Part shown: piece after piece, positions 33,801-45,900 of the stretch
Layout of the letters: each line of letters starts with the position of its first letter
Position numbering within the stretch: position 1 is the stretch's first letter
From: Bugulina stolonifera
Taxonomy: Eukaryota > Bryozoa > Gymnolaemata > Cheilostomatida > Bugulidae
Direction of reading: 5' to 3'
DNA: 64,000 bases
Assembly: GCA_935421135.1 (NCBI GenBank)
Contig: OW285187.1
Coordinates: 17,670,429-17,734,428 of the forward strand
The notes under the pieces: model-generated
What the model was told of the DNA's origin: nothing
Database searches by the model: none
Seen by the model: only the letters and a program-made list of their open reading frames with translations
Translations under genes and position numbers: made by a program

Positions 33801-36757
33801 TTGATCTAAAATCAGTCACCCTAAAGGCAGAATTATTTAGCAGAAGAAAGTTTCGCGAGTTTGCTAATCTTAGATCATCTAGCGATAGAAATATTTAGCG
33901 AGTTTGGCTAACCTGGTCAATTTAATATCCTGATCAAATTGGTTCCTAAAGCTTTTACCATTTCAACATTAATAAACTTTACAAAATAACATTATGAGAA
34001 ACAGGTGTTAATACGTGTTGCAAACATTTTTATATTAGCAAGTTTACCCACAAACATATAACATTTTATATATTGACAGAAAACCAGAGAAGACAAATCT
34101 AAATTTCTCAAACATTTTCTGGATGCACCGTGTACCCACCTCCTTTGTTCTACTTCGAACACTGGTATAAAGTATATTTATTTAGATAATGATGTATCAT
34201 GTATCGTCCTGCACCCATTGGGGGCTTTTGTGACCTTCTTGGTTACTGGATAAAGTAGACCATTGCTGGCAAATGCTATCTACACCTACATGTATGATTG
34301 TACACGTAGCACAGTACATCAGAGAAATACATATAATGTAGATCAATATACATGTAGATCTACACATGTATGCACAATAATATAATACACAACATGTAAG
34401 TGTATTATTCACTAAATGACCCTGACTTACTGAAAGTAGAGTACCTTCAGCCAGAACGATGAACTTCACGACTTTTCCGAACCTCATATGAACGTACTAA
34501 AATTATAGACATTGTTAATGAAATTGCTACATAGTCAAGTCATCAATATTTTTTACTATCTAGCTCCTAGTTGTATATACAATGTACATGTACATCATGT
34601 ATATTCATAGTGGATCAGATCATGATACCTCTTACAATGTACTTTTAATCTGTATCGGATCAAACAGTTAGAAATTTAATTTAATTGTTGCAGTGATGGT
34701 AGTTTATACATCATGTAGATGATGTATACAATAGTATGAATGTCAATGAATGCATTATAATTTATATGTATTAAAAAAAGTACATCTTTCAAAACATTTG
34801 CCAGCCAAAATAACAGTGCGTTGTGCAGGGTAGTATTCTTTCAGCATGTACAATGTATTTAATACTATGTACATAATGCATTTTAACGATGGTGAAATGT
34901 CATATTATATAATGTACATATACATGTATAATAATGATGTGATATGCATGTATAATGGGTACTAGATACAGCATATCTACAGTATTTTGTAAGCATCAAT
35001 GTCAATAACATTAATTGAAGCCCACTTTGATCTGTGTGCAGTGCTTTTTTGTAGGGGGCTCTCTGGGCTCCCGGGAGCCCCCTCAACAAATTGCCACCTT
35101 TCAGTTTATGAAGTAGCCATAGCCATAGCCATGGGAACATACATGTTACATGTATATGAATATCAATATGCTATGGTAAACCCCAATGTTGACTCTTGAT
35201 TCCAGACTATATAACATATTTGTTGCAGTGAGCAACCAGCTAAGGACAATGGCTAACCTTGCATGTATTAATAGACTCTATGTGTCGACCCAATGAATAT
35301 AATATATAATTATGTACTTCGTACCGCTGTACCTCAGCCCCTGGGTGCCCACAGTTAAGTCCTAGTAGTCCTTCCCACCACTTTGTCAGACTACGTATAA
35401 TCTAAGGCTATGTATATTATAGTGACCAATTCACAGTTACCTTACATAATTAAAGTATAAACACATGTATTGTATTTTTCCTGAGCTAATATGATTCATT
35501 ACAGTTTTTAATAACATTTATCGGACCATCCATGATTTTGTACAAATTTGTATAGGGCCAATCCCTGGTCGCTCCTCCTCCTGCCCCCCCCCCCTCCCGC
35601 CCCCCCACAGCCCCTGGTATCTCCCCCAACAAATGTGAGTTTACTATATAAATGAGAGCATTTTGCTGTAGTAGTCAGCTGTTCCTTGGATTACAATAAA
35701 AACAGTTCTATATGCTTTGTGGTGCTTTGAGCTAGGAATCTCTTAGCAAAAGTTCCTCACTATACTCTATACTCTATACTCTATACTCTATACTCTATAC
35801 TCTATACTCTATACTCTATACTCTATACTCTATACTCTATACTCTATACTCTATACTCTATACTCTATACTCTATACTCTATACTCTATACTCTATACTC
35901 TATACTCTATACTCTATACTCTATACTCTATACTCTATACTCTATACTCTATACTCTATACTCTATACTCTATACTCTATACTCTATACTCTATACTCTA
36001 TACTCTATACTCTATACTCTATACTCTATACTCTATACTCTATACTCTATACTCTATACTCTAGGGTTACCTGAAATACGCTGATGGAGCCGATCCTTTT
36101 AAACACCGGAATGAAGAGTTTCACAGACAAGATGACCGCAATAGGCCTACCTATCAATGTGAATAGGTAGATCGTCCCAAATGCATAGATTTCAGCTGGT
36201 AAACCAATCAATATGCCAGATGAGGTAAAGCTAAAACACACACAGAATAATTTTTGAGTTGCAGCATGCATTGCGTCACATAATAGAATTTTGTGCTAAT
36301 TTCTGAGTGCAGCATGTATGTGAATCGATGCGACAGTTGAATGATGAGATTTTGAAGACGCAATAGACAAAACAACCAAAGTTTTATGGGACTTTTACAA
36401 GCTCAATTCTCACCATTTCCAAGATAAAAAATTGAATTTGAATCACCCCCAGAGAATAAATAGGTACGGTTCTATTACCAAGTCATATTGCAACTAATTG
36501 GTGAGTCAACGTGTATATACATGTAGATAAAGATTGCAATTGAATGGTGAGATTTTAAAGTTAGTAACTAACCTGACAGCTAAGCTAATGGCTACAGGAA
36601 TCCAGTGCATACTCTGATCAGCCAACAGATACTCTCTGGTTGTTCTCTGTTTTCCTCCAGTACACGCATAGTAAAAACCTATGGCTGCCGACAGCAGTAA
36701 TACTACACTGCACACTAGATAATCTGGCCATTTGAAATACAAGCTTTCACTTATCAT
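24891..36757 (-). CDS. SLC5-family sodium/solute symporter (SMCT/SMVT-like)
   Basis: A plasma-membrane sodium-coupled transporter of the SLC5 fold, closest in style to the monocarboxylate/multivitamin group (SLC5A8, A12, A6); substrate unproven. Fourteen exons in transcription order: 36757-36573, 36230-36071, 34496-34431, 33340-33289, 32955-32888, 29662-29508, 29219-29064, 28763-28634, 28361-28279, 27067-26884, 26425-26308, 25730-25568, 25297-25200, 25075 downward. All phases agree and no stop interrupts. Motifs include SAAIGFYYACTGGKQ in helix 1, GGLKAVLWTDTLQF, GSNPVAVQR, GLSGLLLAS...STISSGMSS and LGIFFPMVDGRCAI. CNIT and NMS are likely extracellular N-glycosylation sites. The last exon either reads to the stop at 24891 (600 residues, normal for the family) or uses GTAAGG at 24953 to an exon not found. 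Confidence 0.93.
26426..26457 (-). repeat. 31-bp tandem duplication of the exon 11 splice acceptor
   Basis: On the - strand, TCTAATCGGTATTACTGT occurs twice in a row: once in the intron and once as the start of exon 11. Both copies are preceded by an AG. The inner acceptor (CTGTAG) keeps the frame. The outer one (TTACAG) would add 31 nt and shift it. Confidence 0.7.
26469..26797. mobile_element. hAT-type MITE with tRNA-like core, copy 1
   Basis: The ends CAGTGTTCAAAGTG and CACTTCGGACACTG are imperfect inverted repeats, flanked by AATAGCAA and AATACCAA (7 of 8 match). The interior (about 26597-26667) contains TAGTGTAGTGGTAGAATGC and GAGTTCTAATCTC, spaced like the A and B boxes of a tRNA gene. 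It sits in SLC5 intron 10. Sister copy at 52322-52671. Confidence 0.75.
27640..27705. repeat. Palindrome-rich short repeat (ACATGTGCTCAT / TACATGTA)
   Basis: Two ATACATGTGCTC units run into TACATGTACATGTACATGTA and then GCACATGT, forming an imperfect inverted repeat within an SLC5 intron. Confidence 0.7.
30213..31090. mobile_element. Foldback element with ~240-bp inverted ends
   Basis: 30213-30452 is inverted at 30838-31090, roughly 90 percent alike by eye. The outer ends are TTCAATAGACAGTTTTCCC and GGGAAAACTGTCTATTGAA, and both arms carry GGTCTGGCCAGCTT-like sequence in opposite sense. About 385 bp separate the arms. No frame of note. It is probably a non-autonomous DNA transposon in SLC5 intron 5; the target duplication is unclear. 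Confidence 0.7.
31085..32535. repeat. Dispersed repeat Y, copy 1, split by a solo LTR
   Basis: The left piece 31085-31123 and right piece 32126-32535 together match the unbroken copy at 46700-47140. Matching words include AAACATGCTTTCAGCTGC and TAAATTTATGTTCAGTCATAAT-like sequence, then GCCGGGTCGCTGCCC near the end. The interruption is the solo LTR 31124-32125. Family unknown. Confidence 0.7.
31124..32125. mobile_element. Solo LTR, family X, copy 1
   Basis: The block begins TGTAATG, ends CACCACA and is flanked by ATAC on both sides (31120-31123, 32126-32129). The empty site can be read in repeat Y copy 2. TG...CA ends, a 4-bp duplication and no coding capacity indicate a solo LTR. It shares the CTTCCGG-AAAAAGGTACG stretch with the minus-strand LTR at 56630. 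Sister copy at 47509-49044. Confidence 0.75.
33191..33254. repeat. Perfect 64-bp palindrome
   Basis: 32 bp (AACAAGTTACCATTATTACA and on to ATACATG) followed with no spacer by its exact reverse complement. It lies in SLC5 intron 4, about 35 bp from exon 4. It could form a perfect cruciform or RNA hairpin. Confidence 0.95.
34121..34172. mobile_element. Truncated end of the tRNA-like MITE family
   Basis: GCACCGTGTACCCACCTCC followed by TTTGTTCTACTTCGAACACTG matches the right end of the MITE copies at 26469 and 52322. The rest is missing. Confidence 0.7.
35758..36063. repeat. 7-bp satellite (TACTCTA)n, about 43 copies
   Basis: A nearly pure heptanucleotide array. Its end lies only about 7 bp beyond the 5' splice site of SLC5 intron 2 (exon 2 ends at 36071; the donor on the - strand reads GTAACCCTAGAG). 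The intron therefore begins almost at once with about 300 nt of (TAGAGTA)n in RNA. Confidence 0.97.
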
Positions 36758-37689
36758 GCTGACCAGGTAGATATAACAGTTTCTGTAACTATTTTAACTG
36801 ACTGTCAAAGAGATTTTGCGGGAGTAACTGACTTTCATGTAGGTCGTCAGTAAAAGCAACACTACAATAATTCAGTTTTACATGACTGTGTACATTTTTG
36901 ATGTAATCATACACATCTTTAATCATCCAATCACATCTCTGTATTTTAATACAGTGTTACAGTAATTTGGGTTACATTCAAAACAAAACAATTCAATATG
37001 TTCTGCCCCATGCTTCAAGCATCTCTACTAGAATTATAATTACCAATATGACTCAATTTAACATAAATTTATGATCAGAATTATGGCATTGTTTATCTAC
37101 ATGTGCACCTACATGGACAGAGCTCATACCACTACACTAAAACAGGACAGAAAGCTCCGCACTGATCAGTAGACATGCTTTGAACCAACTGCACACAAGG
37201 CATTCCTTGTATTATGGCCACCTTGTTATATAGCCAGGTGGGTATTAGGGGGTTTGGCTATTTTTATACCTGATGCTTTTAGGTAAAACATTTGTTCATT
37301 AAGGTTCCGTGGTAATGAGTTCTGTCTACTGCACTAGGCCGGGGATTGAACTGGAATATTCACCGATGTGAAAAAAGTCTCTAACAGCTCCTTGCATAAA
37401 TAATAGCACCATAATATGTGAGACAAAGGCCAAACCCCATCGTAAAAGTGAGTTGAAGTCGATACTATGTGCATATTGTTGTGTCCCCTTGCCATGTAAC
37501 CTACCCTATAAGGTAAAGACCAAAGATTTTATCTGCTTCCAATCCTAAACAGCCTGACCTACAATGCACTATGCACTATATATATAAACACTAATTACCT
37601 AGTACATGGTACATTCCTGCATGTCTTGTAATATCCAACACGTACCAGTTATATTTTGTGTATTACGTGCAATTGGTATAGTTAGAATA
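36758..37689. other. Upstream of the SLC5 gene; no gene seen
   Basis: AT-rich sequence with no reading frame of interest. It should contain the SLC5 promoter on the - strand. No core element could be assigned. Confidence 0.4.
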
Positions 37690-38395
37690 CCGTAATGGTC
37701 AGGCCGACTCGGCCTCACCCTCTGAAAGGTGTTCTATCAGACATTATGAACAATTTATACATTAATTATGTATATTGACTTGCCTATGTAGAAACATATC
37801 TTTTATATACTTATTGTGTGCATTACTGAGTCATTATACCCTTTTTACATGTATACCCATGTAAAGAGGGCCGACCTCTTAGAAATAGTTGTAATTGATT
37901 TTGCACAAGAATCTCATGATTTTAAGCACTTTTTGTTGTAATCGACGTGTTTTGGATCGGCCTCGAGCTTCCGGCTGCCATCTTGTTGTGCAATTTCTGG
38001 ACGGCACTACATCGGCCTTTTTACCAGAACTTTGTCCGGAAGTTCAAATACTATATAAAGCACACTGTTTTTGTGGTCATTGTCTCAGTCGATGCTTGGA
38101 TCTCAATAAAGACACTTCCATACTGCTTATACAGAGTCTTCTTTTGTAGTATAAGTCATTTCAGCTGACAAGGTCCCCGACCTTGCTGCCCAAACTGCCT
38201 AGTAGGACTGAACATACTCTTTCTCAGTATAGCAAGATAGCATCAACTCAGGACCCGATGGGTCGTCTTGGTTAGTCCTTGGACTACTATTACCTGTCAG
38301 TCTTTCATATAATGAGAAGACCTAGCACCATTCATAGGTTCTTCATTTTGGCTAAGGGGTCGTCTTGGATGACATACACACAATAACCCCCAAAC
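37690..38395 (+). mobile_element. Degenerate solo LTR, family 1
   Basis: Aligns along its length with the LTR at 44976-45734: CGTAATGGTCAGG start, CCCATGTAAAGAG, CTTCCGG, ACTATATAAAG (TATA box), GGATCTCAATAAAGACAC (polyadenylation signal), then CTAGCACCATTCATAGG. Ends are eroded and no target duplication is seen. Frames within it are not genes. Confidence 0.75.
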
Positions 38396-39199
38396 ATTGC
38401 AATATTGTAAATGGTATAATGTACCTGGATGACTGTAATAATTATATCCTAACTGGTATATTAGGCAGCTTTCCTTTCTTAGATTACGTTTGTACTATGC
38501 TTTATATAATCATTTTATTTTAATACGCTGCTGGAGCTTTTTGTAACCAATATTTTACAATGCACTGTTCATGTTCAAGTACACCCAGATTCACATTGGT
38601 ATGGGCCGAAGCCGATTAGTATAAAAAGAGCTCCGCTTTTTTGTTTGTCTGTTACTTGCACTACTTTCTTCTACAGGCAATCTCATATGTTGTTTACTGG
38701 TAAAGCATGATCCCAAGCATTCTCCAAGTCTCTTGGACTGCAAACCAGAGACCACTACATCCAACCTCATACTATGTTTACACCTTATGATGTCATTGTT
38801 ATCTACTCTACAATGCATAGCCGTTTGTAGTTTTACTACACAATTATACATTAGGCAGGACTGTTGTGCCATACAGGTAGCTAACCTGAGAAACCAAACT
38901 TCCCTTACTGATGTTGGTCTCTACTAATGGTAGTCCTATGCATTAGTCGCTTAGTGTTCTAATTGGTGGACTAGTAGTACTACTAGTGTTACATAGGTGT
39001 ACTTGAGACATTAGCAGTTACTCTGGTTGGCTAGCCCTCTTGCTGGTTAATTTTATGGTGTATGTTGTGATAGTTATCAGCTATCTACATGCAGCAAGAC
39101 AAAATAATAATATACATGTACAATACATAGAAATTAAATATGAAATCTTTATTAAGCAACAATTTTTTAGAAGATAATACATTCTTGAAGCTTTTACAA
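38396..39199. other. Intergenic; no gene seen
   Basis: Low-coding AT-rich sequence. Short frames at 38591-38927 on both strands show no family features. Confidence 0.4.
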
Positions 39200-39722
39200 T
39201 CACTACTTTTCCATGCTTCGTATTTTCCTTCGAAGGGAGTTGTTTCACCCTTCGAAGCTCCATTCCAGTCCAATTCCATGCTTCGTATTTTGTTCAACTG
39301 TTTTGTGGCAAACGCATTTAAGTTTCCCCGCCTATGACATCATAGTACAATAACCTCGTGAGTAAAAATAGCTATGCGTTGTCTAATGTGAAATCAACCG
39401 CAACAAGGAGCGCACAGCCAAACTGACGTCATAACCATAATGTAGTTATCAACAAGCAGTTATCAACAAGCGTGAACACTATTGCGCCAGCCACAGATAG
39501 TTTACTACTAACTAGTGCTTGTACATTAGCTTCGAAGGATGGCGCTTCCATCCTACGAAGCAATAAAAATCCCTACGTATTTTCGGAAATACGAAGTCTC
39601 ACGGTCGAAGGAGCTTGCTCCTACGAGGGTCAGGAAATACGTATTTTGTGCCAATTCCATCCTTCGTATTTTAAATACGAAGCTAAATACGAAGCAAAAT
39701 ATGAAGCATGGAAAAGTAGTGA
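39200..39722. mobile_element. MITE-like element with CTTCGAAGG repeats
   Basis: Outer inverted ends TCACTACTTTTCCATGCTTC and its reverse complement (39703-39722). Inside, CTTCGTATTTT and CCTTCGAAGG words recur in both orientations, and the middle is a unique GC-richer core. No target duplication could be fixed and no transposase is present. Confidence 0.65.
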
Positions 39723-39999
39723 ATATTGTGAAAACTAGAGAGGAGAAAATCGATGCATAGTGCGATTTCTGCTATGAAATACTAGACTTGATAACAACAG
39801 CAGTGATTCAGTGTATTAGTACTACAGTTGAAGCATACATTTCTGTGCAGGTTGCTGTTGTTAAATTGTGTCAATGAGTACAGTTGTATGTAGTGCAAAG
39901 GCAATTCTGTAGTATAGGACCACAAAAATAAGCTTTGACTGCCACTGTTAATTTTGATTACAAAAACTGAGTTCCATTTCAGTGAGACTAGTAATAAAC

Positions 40000-42900
40000 A
40001 TGAGAGTGTATACATTTAGACAGTGGGCCCATGAGGTGAGTACACTGCTGTAACATTTTGAGAGACATCCCAATATCACTAGTGGGTACTCTTGACTATT
40101 ATATCCATCAAATATGACTAACAAGAACCTTGCCATAAATATCTACATACTTTCATCTTATCACTAATTCTTAAGCTGTGCTGGAAATAAATATTGCAAT
40201 TAGTAAGACTGTGCTACAGGGTAGTTGGTATACCGTTACTGTATGTATTTATGAGTGGTCATATCAAAGCATTTCTATTCTCTACTGGTACAATATGCAG
40301 GTATATATTGTACATAACTTCCTAATAACAACTATTTGGAAGGACCTGGTAGAAGAAAATCATATGCATCAGCTCTTGTTATGTGTTACATTATGGAATT
40401 GTATTAGGAATGTTGCTGGTGCCCACAGGTAATATTGTCCAAGCTATTTATCAACATGTACATTTACATTCATGTCATGTAGAGAGTTACCAAAATCTAC
40501 TACATCCATGTAGTAGACTGAAAGAACAGAGGGCAATTGTTTATTATTTACAGCATTGAGTGATACAGATATTCACCTGGACAAAACAATGGTGTGATAG
40601 GTACCAATCAAATAGATAGAAAATGGTGAACGTAAGCAAACAGTCATACAAAACCAAAGCATAATGTACAGTCATGTACATCTAGTTAGTAACATATTCA
40701 TAATATAGTCACAACCCTAATAAAAAAATGATTTCTAGTATACAGAGGCCTACCATTTAGAGCCACATTATTAGACTCGAGCCATAAAACTGTGTCCATG
40801 TGAAAACTCTGGGTAGGGCAAAAATGAAAAAAATGTCAGACCAAGAAAAAAGGTACAATCTCAAAACAATGCAAAACATAGAGTTACAAAATAACATAAG
40901 AATACAGTGCAAATAACACAAATACACAGTCAATGTAAGTTACAATGTAGATTCTACTGAACATGTAATAAAAATTATAATTTACACAAGCAAATCAGTA
41001 TTCTCTATGGCTCGATGTATTTTATGTATGAAAAAGCAAGTTAATTCAAGCATGAGAGTACAACGTAAATATCTGAAGATCTATAAAATGGACATGAAGT
41101 AGATGTACATTACAAAATTACATGTACATAAGCATGTTTAACATAAAATTGGCGGTGAGCATATTATGAAAGTAGTACATGTAGCTATATGTACCAGTCA
41201 AGAACAACCAATACCTCAATAAAAAAAGACAATTTCTTGCACAGATGAAAAGTTGAAACGTTTACATGTAAAACCAGAAGAATATATACAGAGATGTTGA
41301 AGTGAGAACAGCTTGAAAACTGTTTAGTTTAGCTTTCTTGAAAAGAAGTAGAAGACAACTTCATAATGTCATGCAAATTATTATGTTCAATAAAATCTCT
41401 ACAAACCTTAGAACAATGTAAGACTAAGTGGTCCAGATAATAATATTGTCAACATTGTTACTGTTTCTATAAAGAAATAATTATCATTAAATATTTAACA
41501 TAAATATTGAAAGTTATTAGAGAAATTCTGTAACATCATCAGTTTTGATCTACAATTTACTTTAGTTGTAGTGATTTACAACAGCCCTATAATTCATTCA
41601 TTTCATTGCCTTGATTGAAAGATGAAAATGGAGAATAATATTATGCTGATTAATATGATTACTCTAACCTTTATGTACCTGTCATTACATGTCATCAGAT
41701 ATGTAAGTAATGCTACAGTGTAGTTGCTAGAGGTTAAACAGCATCAAACTACCAGTCTGATATAAACTGTTGATTCACCAAACATTGTAAATAATTTGTT
41801 CAAAGATACACATCACTCTCTCTGTTGACATCTCTGTATCAAATCTATATTATCCATTGTCCTGATTCTGATATACATGTATTACATGTACTTCAAAATG
41901 GTGCAAAAATAATGCCATATGTACAAAGGTGTATGTTGAATAAGAACAAAATATGATCTGTGTTATAGGAGTTGAGAAAGTTTATTGGAAGTCTACGAGA
42001 ACTCATTAATCAATTGGTGAATTGGGTCATGCACTGCAACCATTCAGTAAATTTGGTGAGGAGAAGTAACTTGCTTGTAAAACTTACACTTGTTATACTA
42101 ATGCACACAGTGAAACCTTCCATGGTGAAATTAGGCTTTAGCTTTATACTGAATGTTGACACAGTTAATAATTATGTAGCTGATCTACTGAAGATTTTAC
42201 TCCTTCATGATGATAAAGTCATTTTTTACATGTAGCTGACCACCAGATACAAAAAGAAGAAACAAGATTGTGAAGTTTCTAGCCTGACACTCTACAAGTT
42301 ACTACTTGCATAGAAATGACGTTCTCTAAAATATCGTACAATATACATGTACATGCATTGTGTATTGTATTTTGTCTACAACGCATACACATACACGTGT
42401 ACTATTTCACATTACATAACTACATGCATTATAATAAATACATCATATTTTCTAGATGAACAATGACGCCAGAACAGTAGCAATAAATATATTTATTGCT
42501 ACACCACTCCCAGAACCACACGCATCAACTTCAGGAGTTATGTGTGACTTCTCTACACAGACAGATGCAAATGAATTTAACACGGAGGTTACTCCAAACC
42601 GAGGACACGCCTCACAGCCAGCAACAGCTACCACTATGATGGCAAGTGAAGTACCTCCTCCTCCACCACATCCACCACCTCCACCAACTGAAGATCTAGG
42701 AGCACAACCAAGAACAAGTCGATAAGTTTCCTCTCATCTTGGTTCAGTGTTGCACCACAAATATTATATTATTGCATGATAAAACATAATTAAAAAATCA
42801 ACACAAACCCTGTAATACAATTCCAAATATTTTGGGTTGAGGATAAAAAGAACGAAACTAAATAAATTAACTTTTCATGCGCTACTTCATCTTACGACAT

Positions 42901-45900
42901 ATACATGTATTTATATACAAAACAGGTGAGGAAACAGGAAATGGTGAGCTGTGCTGCGGATGGTCATAAGATAGAGCACACAACTCCTCACCCAACTGTA
43001 TGCTTGTCTTATTCCCTCAAACAACATGTAAAGCAATTCCTAGATCTTCTGTCTGCTAGTTCTCATATGAACTCAAATTAAGAGGTCGCAAGCTAGAACC
43101 TCCCAAGCAGAATTTTATAAGTATTATAAAAGTGCTTCATTGTTTGGTCAAGAATAAATACCTACTTTTAGCCATATTATACATTGTATAATATGGCCAA
43201 AAGAATTACACTATCAAATTTGTAAAGTTGTAGCTATAATCAATACAACAAGCAATCACCATAAAATATAATAATATTATAGTAACTCATACCTTATTTG
43301 TTGACTACAACTGGTGTAAGTGGATAGCTAAACTACGCTAATCTGTAAAATTTGATTACTGTACTATATTGACATACAATAATTATGTGTGAGTCCCAAA
43401 GTTCAACTTTAAAAATTATTATAACTATGGAATGGCTAAAGCGCTAAAATCATTGGGGGGGGGGGGGGTCTTTTTTATAGAGAGACAGCGTTATACAAAT
43501 TGTAAGGGATCTAATCTTAAAAGTAAAAAGCTGAAAACAAACTGTATCTTTTAGAACACTTGGATTGTTGCAGTACTCATTGAGACTTGAGTGAATTATG
43601 GAGACAATGAAAAACAACCAAAGAGGTGTGCTAGATAAAATCCCCCAACACCTCATATGTCTCAGCTGGTGTGGTGGTACTGTGTATTGTTTTAAATACA
43701 TGTAGATTTATTCATCATTGCATATAATTTTCTTGAGCTGTACTCAAAATAATAACTTTGTGTTATTTGTAGCCCTAACGACCAGGAAACACAAGGACTC
43801 GGCAAGATAAGGTTTGTTTATATTTTTGGCTCAGTAGGTAGATGTGAATCCATAATTGTTAGTTACACTTCTTGACTAGAGTGCCTGTAGCAGCCAAGCA
43901 TTAATAGAAATAATTATGTACATGTAGACTTATTTTTAATAGTTTTGATTTATCCTAATATTATTAGATACTTCTCCAAGCATCATCATCAGAGGATAAA
44001 GTGTTATCCTCTGATGATGATGCTTTGGTGATGCTTGGACAAACATCGAAGTACATACTAGGAATAAATCAAAAACTATAAAAGAAATTGTATTGTTTGT
44101 TATTCATCATCAAACTAGTAGCTCACACCAACATTTATCAGTGGACAAAGCTTATCTGTAAGAACTGATATTACAATACAGTCATCAGTATATTTTGTAG
44201 AGACTTACGATTCCATTAAATACAGATATTTATTAGTAGTAGTGGTAGTAGTGGTAGCACCAGTAGCAGTAGCGGTAGCGGTTGCGGTAGCGGTAGCGGT
44301 AGCGGTAGCGGTAGCGGTAGCGGTAGCGGTAGCGGTAGCGGTAGCGGTAGCGGTAGCGGTAGCGGTAGCGGTAGCGGTAGCGGTAGCGGTAGCGGTAGCG
44401 GTAGCGGTAGCGGTAGCGGTAGCGGTAGCGGTAGCGGTAGCGGTAGCGGTAGCGGTAGCGGTAGCGGTAGCGGTAGCGGTAGCGGTAGCGGTAGCGGTAG
44501 CGGTAGCGGTAGCGGTAGCGGTAGCGGTAGCGGTAGCGGTAGCAGTAGCAGCTAATAATCATTTTAAAATAGTTATAATAGTTAGTGAGTTTTTCCTCGA
44601 CTATTGTGGCCTGGCAGAGGTCCTGGAAGGACGGGCAAGGCTTACACCTGTGACAGAAGAACCCAGAAGAATGTTAGTAAGAAAATAACGGATTTACTTA
44701 CGTGTACCTGTATATATGAGTAGCCTGCAGACAGTATTTTGAACACGGTCTTGGTATGTTTAAGTTTAAGAAAATTTCTTAAACTTAAACATACCAAGAC
44801 CGTGTTCTTCTAGCTCAATGATAAAAATTCTGTAGTCTGGTGTAAATTTTCAGCAACTATTGTAGGCTGAAAGTTGATGACTGGAATTAATATTCTGTAA
44901 AAAATGCATACATACATTCACGTGTATAGGTGCACATGTATACATGTATACATCTTACATGTAACATGTAACATGTGTAATGGTTCAGGACATTCGTATA
45001 CGACTCCAGCCACCCTGATGGACCTTATAGCACCTTCGGTGCCTAGTAGTTGCCACAGCACTACTCACCTGACACTTGTACTCTTACATTTAGTTGTTCG
45101 TATACCTATACTTGTCTTATATCGCGTGTCTAACCATTCAGTTTACACCTACATACTTGTGTATAAAATTACTAAGTCTTTTTATGCCTTTTATACCCAT
45201 GTAAAGAGGCCCGACCTCTCAGAATTACTTGATATTCATTTTGTACATGAATTGGATGATTTTTTGTATAACCCGACCCATTTTGGGTCGGCCGTCGGGC
45301 TTCCGGCCGCCATATTGTTGCGCAACTTCCGGACGACCCTACGTCGTCTTTTCCTGACACTACGTCAGGCGGAAGTTCTTATACTATATAAAGGGCATTG
45401 TTTTTACGTTTGTTGTCTCAGTCTTTGCTTGGATCTCAATAAAGACACATCTATACTTATTATACAGAGACTTTCACTTCGTACATAGGTCATTCTAGTT
45501 GTTAAGGTCCTCGACCTTGCAACACGAACTGCCTACTAGGTCGGATCACTCTCTTTCTAAGTATAGTACCCAGGCAATACTCGGGACCAGATGGGTTGTC
45601 TCTGGTAGCACTTGGACTACTGAGACCGCTCAATCTTTCATGTAATGCGAAGGCCTAGCACCACTCATAGGCTCTTCACTTTGGGATCGGTAGTAGTCTT
45701 AGGACGACCGTACCAGAAACCAAAAACCGTTACACATGTATACATGTTACATGTATTACATGTATTACATGTATTACATGTAACATGTAACATGTAACAT
45801 GTATACATGTTACATGTAACATGTTACATGTTACATGTTACATGTATACATGTATACATGTATACATGTATACATGTTACATGTTACATGTATACATGTA

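Noticed and set aside
44233..44688. Val-Ala and Tyr-Arg repeat proteins
   Set aside because: Hexanucleotide repeat artefact.
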